From: Hevea brasiliensis
Lineage: Eukaryota > Streptophyta > Magnoliopsida > Malpighiales > Euphorbiaceae
Direction of reading: 5' to 3'
Assembly (NCBI RefSeq): GCF_030052815.1
Contig: NC_079504.1
Span: 41,485,041-41,549,040 of the forward strand
Length of the DNA: 64,000 nucleotides
Numbering within the stretch: the stretch's first letter is position 1; each line of letters starts with the position of its first letter. Shown in pieces: positions 57,901 through 64,000 of this stretch. The notes under the pieces are model-generated. The model was not told where the DNA came from and made no database searches. It was given only the letters and a program-made list of their open reading frames with translations. The position numbers and the translations under genes were made by a program.

Positions 57901-59901
57901 ATGTTGAGGAGCTATAGATCAGACCCCTCTCACATTTTGCCAGTAGAGGAGATTGAAGTGAATCCAGAACTGACATATGATGAAAAGCCTATAAAGATCT
58001 TGGCATATGAGGCAAAACAGCTGAGAAACAAACAGATACCTTTAGTCAAAGTGCTGTGGAACCATCATTCAGGCCAGGAGGCTACATGGGAGAGTGAGAA
58101 GGACATGAGGAGACAGCACCCACAGCTATTCAGAGAATGAGACCAGGTAAATTTCGAGGACGAAATTTTATTTTCAAGGAATAGTACCATTTTTGATCCG
58201 TGACTAGTACTATTCAAAGAAACCTTGAGGACCAAAAATAAATAGAAAATTAATTGAGATAGACACAATAAAAATTAAAGTGAACCAAAGACCTAAGGAT
58301 TTAACGGGTATAAAAAAAAAAAGGATTATGACCCGATGAGGGGCATTTTGGTCAATTCACTTCAAGAGTTGACTTTTAACTAAAATGTAAATTAAATTAA
58401 ATAAAAATAAAACATTGAATTATGAAGAAATATTGAGGGAAAAATTAGAGTAAAAGTGAAAAGAAAATAAAAGAGGCAAAAATCTAGAATTTTAAATTAT
58501 ATTTTTTGACATAATTAAAATTTAAGAGACCAATGGGCTTTGGACAACTCATTAAATGAATTAAAAAGGAATAAATAAGTATAAAACAAGACAAAACCCT
58601 CCCTTTCTTTCCCATTTAGTTACCACCCACTCTCTTTCCTTCTCTCTTTCTTTCTTTCTTCTTCTTCCTTCTTTCTCCATTGACACCCATTCTCAAAACT
58701 CAATTCCTTCCTTTTCCTCTATGGGTTTTGCATCTTAGAGAGCACCAAATTAATATTTGATTTAGAGATTAAAAGTAAGGGGAAACAAGAGATTAGAAGA
58801 AAATTGAAAATTTGGGGAGTTGGAAGGAAGTCATCAAGAGGTAAGTTCTTTAATGCTCATTTTGTTATACAAACCTTAAATTAAGTTAGATTATGATGAA
58901 ATTTCATAAGAAAATAAAAGGAATCATACATGGAACCTAAACTAGGGTTTTGGCCAAATTAGAGAAAAATTAGGGTTTGATATATTTCAATGAAAATGAT
59001 GATGAAATCAAGCTTAGTTGAAGTAGTATGCATGATTAGAGCAAAGAAATTGGATGAAATGTGTATAAATTTAATTATGGGAGATTAGGGTTCATGGAAA
59101 AATTGGGTTTTGATGCTAGAGAGTGAAATTGGTGTGTGTAGTGTTAAATTATGATCATTTGAGGTTTATTTAGTTTGAATTGACATTGGGTTGATGAATG
59201 AAAGTAATGAAATGGTAGGATTAGGAAAAATTATAAACTTTGGTGTTTGAAAATTGTGGGGTTTGTGCTAGGAAGTGCCATTGATGTGTCAATACTAAAT
59301 TATAGTCATTTTGGGTGAATTAAATGTGAATTGAGGTTGGTTAGAGGGAATAATTGAAGAAATGAAAATTTTAAACCTAGGGCACAATTTGCACACTGAG
59401 TTCAGTGTGTTTGACAGCCCATAAATTGAGCTACACAACTTTAATTGATGTGAAACCAATTGGAAATGAAACTTAAGACATAAGGTAGAATTTTCATGAA
59501 GAGACCCACCCCAGAAACTGCCCAAAAATTGCCTAAACCTTGGCTTGAACTTAGAGACACAATTCTGGAACCTGCAGAATTTGACCATATAAACAGTAAA
59601 TTTTGCTTGGCCATAAATCTCTCTAGAAAACTCTGATTTAGGCGATTCTTAAACCGATGGAAACCTAAGACATAGTAGAACATTTCATATGAAGAACTTG
59701 AGGCCAAATTATGGACTTAACCCAATTAAATTGCTGAGCAAAGTTGAATCACTGAAACTGTAGAATTGTAGATTTACCATATGAATAGTAAACTTTGCAT
59801 GGCCATAACTCTCTCTAGAAAACTCCAATTTAGGCAATTCTTGACCGATGGAAACCTAAGACATAGTAGATCATTTTGTATGTAGAACATTAGACCAAAT
59901 T

Positions 59902-62900
59902 TGTAACACCCTCATTTGTATAGCCTGGTATATTTCACTGTTCCGGTGACCAATGTCGGTCCGGACAATTAAGGAGATTAGAACCACACTTAAGACAACT
60001 AGATAACCTATAAACACAAATAATTAGTAATTGCCAATTAGTTAAGTATAAACAAGAAAAACAGAACATAAGAAGTTAAACGAGCCGAGAGTCACAGCGA
60101 TGGGTGACCTTTTCGGTAAGGACTACGAAGTCATTTTCAACTCAAATTTCGAACCGTAAAATGTGACGCTGCGGTCCTTAGGACCCTTATGAACACAGTG
60201 GAAAAGAGAAAATCAAGAAAAAAAACTGTTAAGTCAGTCAAATAATTAGGTCAGGGAGCCAAAAGAAATATTGAATTATTTGCAAACCGAGATGAACCAG
60301 CGAGGGGCAATTTGGTCAATTGACCCCGAGAGCTGACTCCTGACCTAACTATCAAATAAAATCAGAGAAAAGAAAATTTCAGAATCGAGAATTTAATTAA
60401 AGAACTAATAGAAAAATAAATAGAAAAAAAAATAAAAAAGTTAAAAAGGTAGTGACATCATCATGTGTGACATCAAGGATGATGTCATAATAAAAAAATT
60501 CTTTTCCTACCAAATTTGACTAAGTTAAAAATCTTTTAAATAAGATAAAAACAACATAAAAAAAAAAGAAATTATTCTCATCTTCTCCCCCAAAACCAGC
60601 CGTCCACTTTCCCTCTCCCAAAGCTCACTCTCAAACCTCCATTAGAGCTCTTAGCTCAAGCTTTATACACCCTAAATTAACCATGAGTTCCCCTAAAATT
60701 CTCCACTAAACCTCATCCTTGCATCTTGAAGAGTATAGAAGAGCAAGAAAAAGAAAGAAAATTGGAGAAAAGGGGAGTTAGAAGTTGCTACACAAAGGTT
60801 AGTGATTTAAGATGCAAGATTAGTTTACTTGTTGTGTTTTTAGCTTGAATTACTTGTAAATAAACTTAAAATGAAATGAAACAAATTGTTGAGGGACTAG
60901 GTTGAAATTCGGCCAGCATGAGGGGAGGGTGATTTGCATGGTTTGATTTACTTGAATGGGTATATGAACCTTGAATTAGTAAGTGGTTATGTTTAAAGAG
61001 TTTGAAAGTAGCTAAATGCAAGAAATTGGCAACTTAGGGTTTTGGACATTAGGGTTTAGAGACTAAAAATGTGAGGAAGTGGTAAATGGTCTCTTTGACC
61101 TAATGTGAAGTGAAAAATGGCCATTTGTGACCTAATTAAGTGTGTTAGAAATGTTGGAATTAAAGCCAAATTCGAAGGGAGTGTGGTCATGCTGCCACTT
61201 CCTTTGGGGGACCAAAAATGAAATTTTACAAGTCCAATTGGTATGGGACCAATTGGGAATGAAAATAGGCACTAAATGACACAATTTTCATTTAGGAAGC
61301 ATGCCCAAAAAGTGACTAAAACCTAGTGAACAAATTGACCAAAGTTGAGAAATCACAGTCTGCCTCTGCACAAACTGACCAAATGAACAAGTGTTTGTTC
61401 ATTTGGTCATAACCCGAGCTAGGCAGGTCAAAATGACCTGAAATTTTACCAGTGGTTAGATGGAATATAGACCTATAACTTTCATAAAGAAACCAACCCA
61501 AATTATGCCATTAACACAATCAAATTACTGAGCAAAGTTAGATCATTGAATCTGCAGGACTGCAGATTTACCATATGAACAGTAAAGTTTCAATGGCTAT
61601 AACTCTTTTTAGAAAACTCTGATTTAAGCGATTCTTGAACCGATGGAAACCTAAGACATAGTAGAACATTTCATATGAATAAAATTAGACCAAATTATGG
61701 ACTTAACTTGATCAAATTGCTGAACGAAGTTGGATCAATAAATCTGCCAGAACTAAAATTTGCAGCATGAACAGTAACTGTATTTTAGACATAACTTGAG
61801 CTACGAAACTCCAATTGGAGTGATTCAAAAAGGAGAATAAACTTAAGACAATATGGAACATTTTTTGTGAAGAAAGTTTTGCCAAATTCCAACAGTAAAA
61901 GGACCAATGAAATAGTGCAACTTAAGACTCCAAAACTGAAAATTGGCAATTTTGCCTAAAAGACCTAAGTTTTGAGAAAATGACCAAAACCAACAAATTT
62001 AGTGACCAAAATGTGGTATGTGGGTGAAGTTGGAGTTCCCATACCTATTAAGCCTTAGAAAGTCAACAATTTGACTTGAATAGTATAATGAATAGTAACC
62101 CCGAAACACAAAATTTCAAGAACATCGAGTTTAGCACGTTAGACCTAGGTAAAAGTGAAGTTAAATTTATTTTTGGATTTATGCTAAGTTATGGTACTGA
62201 AACACTGTAAAATTGTGTGTTTCAGTTGAAAAGAATACCGGAACAGAACCAGTGGAGTCGAGTCAAGGCCAACAGGCGACTCATTTGAGGGTTGTGCACA
62301 ACGTATACTTTTTATAATCATCTTTTGCATACTGTTTTGAATAATGTGAAATATTGGATTATGACATTCTTATGATGTTTGATCTAAATTGTTGAAAGTT
62401 ATTATGTATATTTGAAACGATAATGTTTAGCAAATTATTAAGATAAGTTTTGAAACCACAGTGTCATGACCATATATTTGAACACCTCACTAGCACGACT
62501 AGTGGGGGTAATTAGTTTCGAATTTTGATTCCTTCTCTGGAGAAGTGTTGAGGTGTGCCAGTAGAAGAGGATGTGAATGGATATCCATATATTTGAGTTA
62601 GCTAGCCTTGTGATGTGATTTCTCTTTAGCCTCTGGCTATTGAGATTCTATTTGTTTCGAGTGGCATGATCTAACTGTGGGTTTTATGAAATGTGTTTTG
62701 ATACTTTGAAATGAACTTAGTTTGCATTAAAATATCATAATTCATGTTTTGTGTTTAATGCTCATGTTTAGTCAAATTTTTGAATAAATGTGATTTATAT
62801 TTTGCATAAAGATTATTTTAGTATGTTGTGCACCACTGAGTCCTAGTACTTAGCGATAGCTTCTATTGCTGTTGCAAATACAGAGACTAGAAGAGCAGCA

Positions 62901-63592
62901 GATTGAGCTGCTAAGGATTAAAAATTATTCAGCTTGAAGTTATCGAGTATAATTTATACCCTAATTGTAAATATTTCTTTTGATGTATGTATTGCATATA
63001 AATGTATGGACATGTAAATGCATCTTGAGCAGCTTGTACAAAATTTGTATGAAGTTTGTAATAAAGTTTAGTTTGTATTTCTTTTGATGTAAATTTTGTA
63101 AGGAGTTATATAAATTGTTTTGTCTCTAATGAAATATGAGTGGAATTATTTTATTTAATTTGAATGAAATGTATAGCTAGTATTTTTTAGGATTATTGAA
63201 TTTTGAACTTGAGAAATTGATTGAAATGATTATGGAGTTGTTGAAATGGATTAAGTTTGATTGTGAAATTGAAGTAGTTGTTGAGAAAACATTTTTAGAA
63301 GTGCTTTTTACAGGTAGTTGAAGAACTGTTTTCTCAAAATATAAACGGAACTCTGTCAAAATTTTTATAAAATTTATGGAAAAATAAAATGGGCCAAAAA
63401 TATTAATTAATTTTAATTTTAACTAAATATTTTAAATACCTATTATAAAATGCTCACCACTTATTAAAAATAAGAAAATTGTTTTAAAATCCCTTGTAGG
63501 GTACTTAATGAGTTATCGGTAGGTGAAGTGCGGTAGTTCATTAGGTATTCTATGGGATCATGTTATGCCTTATAGAGGGGTAAGGTGTGACA
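59902..63592 (+). mobile_element. gypsy solo LTR H (element A family) in element F 3' LTR
   Basis: Starts TGTAACACCCTCATTTGTAT, ends ...GGGGTAAGGTGTGACA and is 3691 bp. The TSD aaatt is present at 59897-59901 and 63593-63597. It resembles the LTR of A along its length (same start block, 'gacatcaaggatgatg' region, modular repeats, end block) but is clearly diverged from it. No internal region is present. Confidence 0.94.
62836..62875 (+). other. double stem-loop in LTR H
   Basis: Stem 1 is degenerate (actgag ... cttag). Stem 2, GCGATAGC/GCTGTTGC (62853-62860 with 62868-62875), pairs with two G-T wobbles. Confidence 0.55.
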
Positions 63593-64000
63593 AAATTATG
63601 GACTTAACTTGATCAAGTTGCTGAACGAAGTTGGATCGATAAATCTGCCAGAACTAAATCTGCAGCATGAACAGTGACATGAACAGTAATCATTTTTTGG
63701 GCATAACTTGAGCTACACAGCTCTGAATTAGGCGATTCAAAAAGAAAAATAAAGTTAAGACCTAGATGAACAATTTTTATGAAGAACACCTCACCAAATT
63801 ATGATCGAAACTAGGTAAAAATTGGATTCAAAGATTGGGGTACCAAGTTGTCCAAAACCAAAATTTTTAAAAAATTTACAAAGCTAATTTGGGATGCATT
63901 AGATATTCATGTAATGAGTTCTTGGCAGCAATTGAGATGTGTATTGAGACATTTTATTTGTGTATTTTCAGTAGAGAAAGAGGTTGGGATGGACAAGGAA

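Larger units (their letters stand above)
50448..58140 (+). pseudogene. pol: element F pol, split by solo LTR G
   Basis: Coding sequence 50448-53679 and 57857-58140 is in one frame without frameshifts once LTR G and one TSD copy are discounted. Domains: protease (YVLFDPGSTYSYAS, DPG instead of DSG), RT ([53 protein letters not shown]), RNase H ([31 protein letters not shown]), integrase and chromodomain. The RT catalytic motif is FIND (51636-51647) instead of FIDD. The integrase DDE glutamate is Lys (53214-53216; A has Glu), next to a stop. Stops lie at 50496, 50556, 50787, 51489, 52851 and 53208. The C-terminal chromodomain (57955-58137) is intact in sequence. Confidence 0.9.
5290..64000 (-). 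mobile_element. outer Ty1/copia element O1, interrupted, right end outside window
   Basis: Minus-strand copia coding blocks occur in collinear order from right to left: gag (19356-18961), protease and GAG-pre-integrase (18960-18121), integrase (16668-16167), linker (15530-15341), RT (7179-6478) and RNase H (5956-5290). Four insertions separate them, and the codon frame resumes across the MITE and copia I once one copy of the target duplication is removed. No 3' LTR of O1 is visible left of 5290, where O1 abuts Tat-like LTR/primer-site sequence, so its 3' end is lost. Its 5' LTR must lie beyond the right edge because copia E, inserted in O1 gag, continues past 64000. Confidence 0.75.
19357..64000 (-). 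mobile_element. Ty1/copia element E, inserted in O1 gag, right end outside window
   Basis: The visible parts are the 3' LTR (19357-23448, with solo LTR J inside), a polypurine-like tract, the end of RNase H (23449-23622) and more RNase H (45457-45824). RT, integrase, gag and the 5' LTR should lie past the right edge. The LTR is a diverged relative of copia I's: both minus-strand copies begin TGTTAGTA(A/G)TATGCCC. The flank left of the LTR is gaatt. The matching right flank is not in the window, so the TSD is untested. Confidence 0.75.
45825..64000 (+). mobile_element. Ty3/gypsy chromovirus-like element F, right end outside window
   Basis: Comprises a 5' LTR (45825-49175), initiator-Met primer site, gag-pol with the same domain order as A, and a 3' LTR from about 58181 that is still continuing at 64000. 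Solo LTRs G and H are nested inside. The left flank is aagta; the matching right flank is outside. By homology to the 5' LTR about 1.2 kb of the 3' LTR remains beyond the edge. Confidence 0.9.
58181..64000 (+). repeat. element F 3' LTR, 5' end deleted, split by H
   Basis: Homology to the 5' LTR starts at atagtaccattt. The first 26 or so bases of the LTR and the polypurine tract that should precede it are missing, so pol trailer sequence (ttttcaagga) abuts the LTR body. The LTR is collinear with 45852 onward, interrupted by solo LTR H at 59902, and runs to the window edge. Confidence 0.88.

Overview
The window looks like plant nuclear heterochromatin, most likely from a eudicot with a large, repeat-rich genome. 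It is AT-rich, and almost every base can be assigned to LTR retrotransposons or one MITE. I found no host protein gene, rRNA, tRNA gene or CRISPR array. No species can be named from the sequence. I found no undescribed enzymatic system; the interest lies in the architecture of the repeats.

Left end (1-5290). A decayed minus-strand gene of the 'putative gypsy type transposon' (PF04195-like) kind runs off the left edge. It has an internal 246-bp tandem duplication, a plausible 60-nt intron and a TATA box. It is followed by about 3.8 kb of gatcgg-rich non-coding DNA. The right end of that stretch (5100-5260) resembles the 3' end of a Tat/Ogre-type LTR plus a tRNA-Arg-like primer site, on the plus strand.

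From about 5290 to the window's end everything is one nest. The outermost element is a minus-strand Ty1/copia, called O1 here. Its pol lies at 5290-7184 and 15341-18120 and its protease and gag at 18121-19356. O1 has been interrupted by (i) a 499-bp MITE with an 11-bp target duplication (5968-6466), (ii) a complete minus-strand copia, 'I' (7185-15335, TSD attat), (iii) an Athila-like solo LTR, 'K' (about 16773-18120), and (iv) a second minus-strand copia, 'E', inserted in O1 gag at 19357 and continuing past the right edge.

Copia E carries in turn a solo copia LTR in opposite orientation, 'J' (19630-21738, TSD tcctc), inside its own LTR. Inside its RNase H region it carries gypsy solo LTR C (minus, 23623-45456). 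C contains solo LTR B (plus, 25975-44682, TSD aagca), B contains the complete chromovirus-like gypsy element A (plus, 29240-44102, TSD cagtg), and the 3' LTR of A contains solo LTR D (39881-43012, TSD tttct). The chain O1 > E > C > B > A > D is six levels deep. Further right in E sits gypsy element F (plus, from 45825). Its pol holds solo LTR G (minus, 53680-57851, TSD tgcat) and its 3' LTR holds solo LTR H (plus, 59902-63592, TSD aaatt). The window ends inside the 3' LTR of F.

A and F encode gag, protease, RT, RNase H, integrase and a C-terminal chromodomain, as in Del/Tekay-type chromoviruses. All coding regions are dead, through nonsense mutations (mostly CAG or TGG codons turned into stops), frameshifts, active-site changes and nested insertions. 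The long (3.1-4.2 kb) gypsy LTRs fall into related families that share a modular repeat of about 195 bp and a conserved double stem-loop with compensatory base changes. Working names (O1, I, E, A-H, J, K) are mine. Boundaries come from matching flanks and LTR ends by eye.
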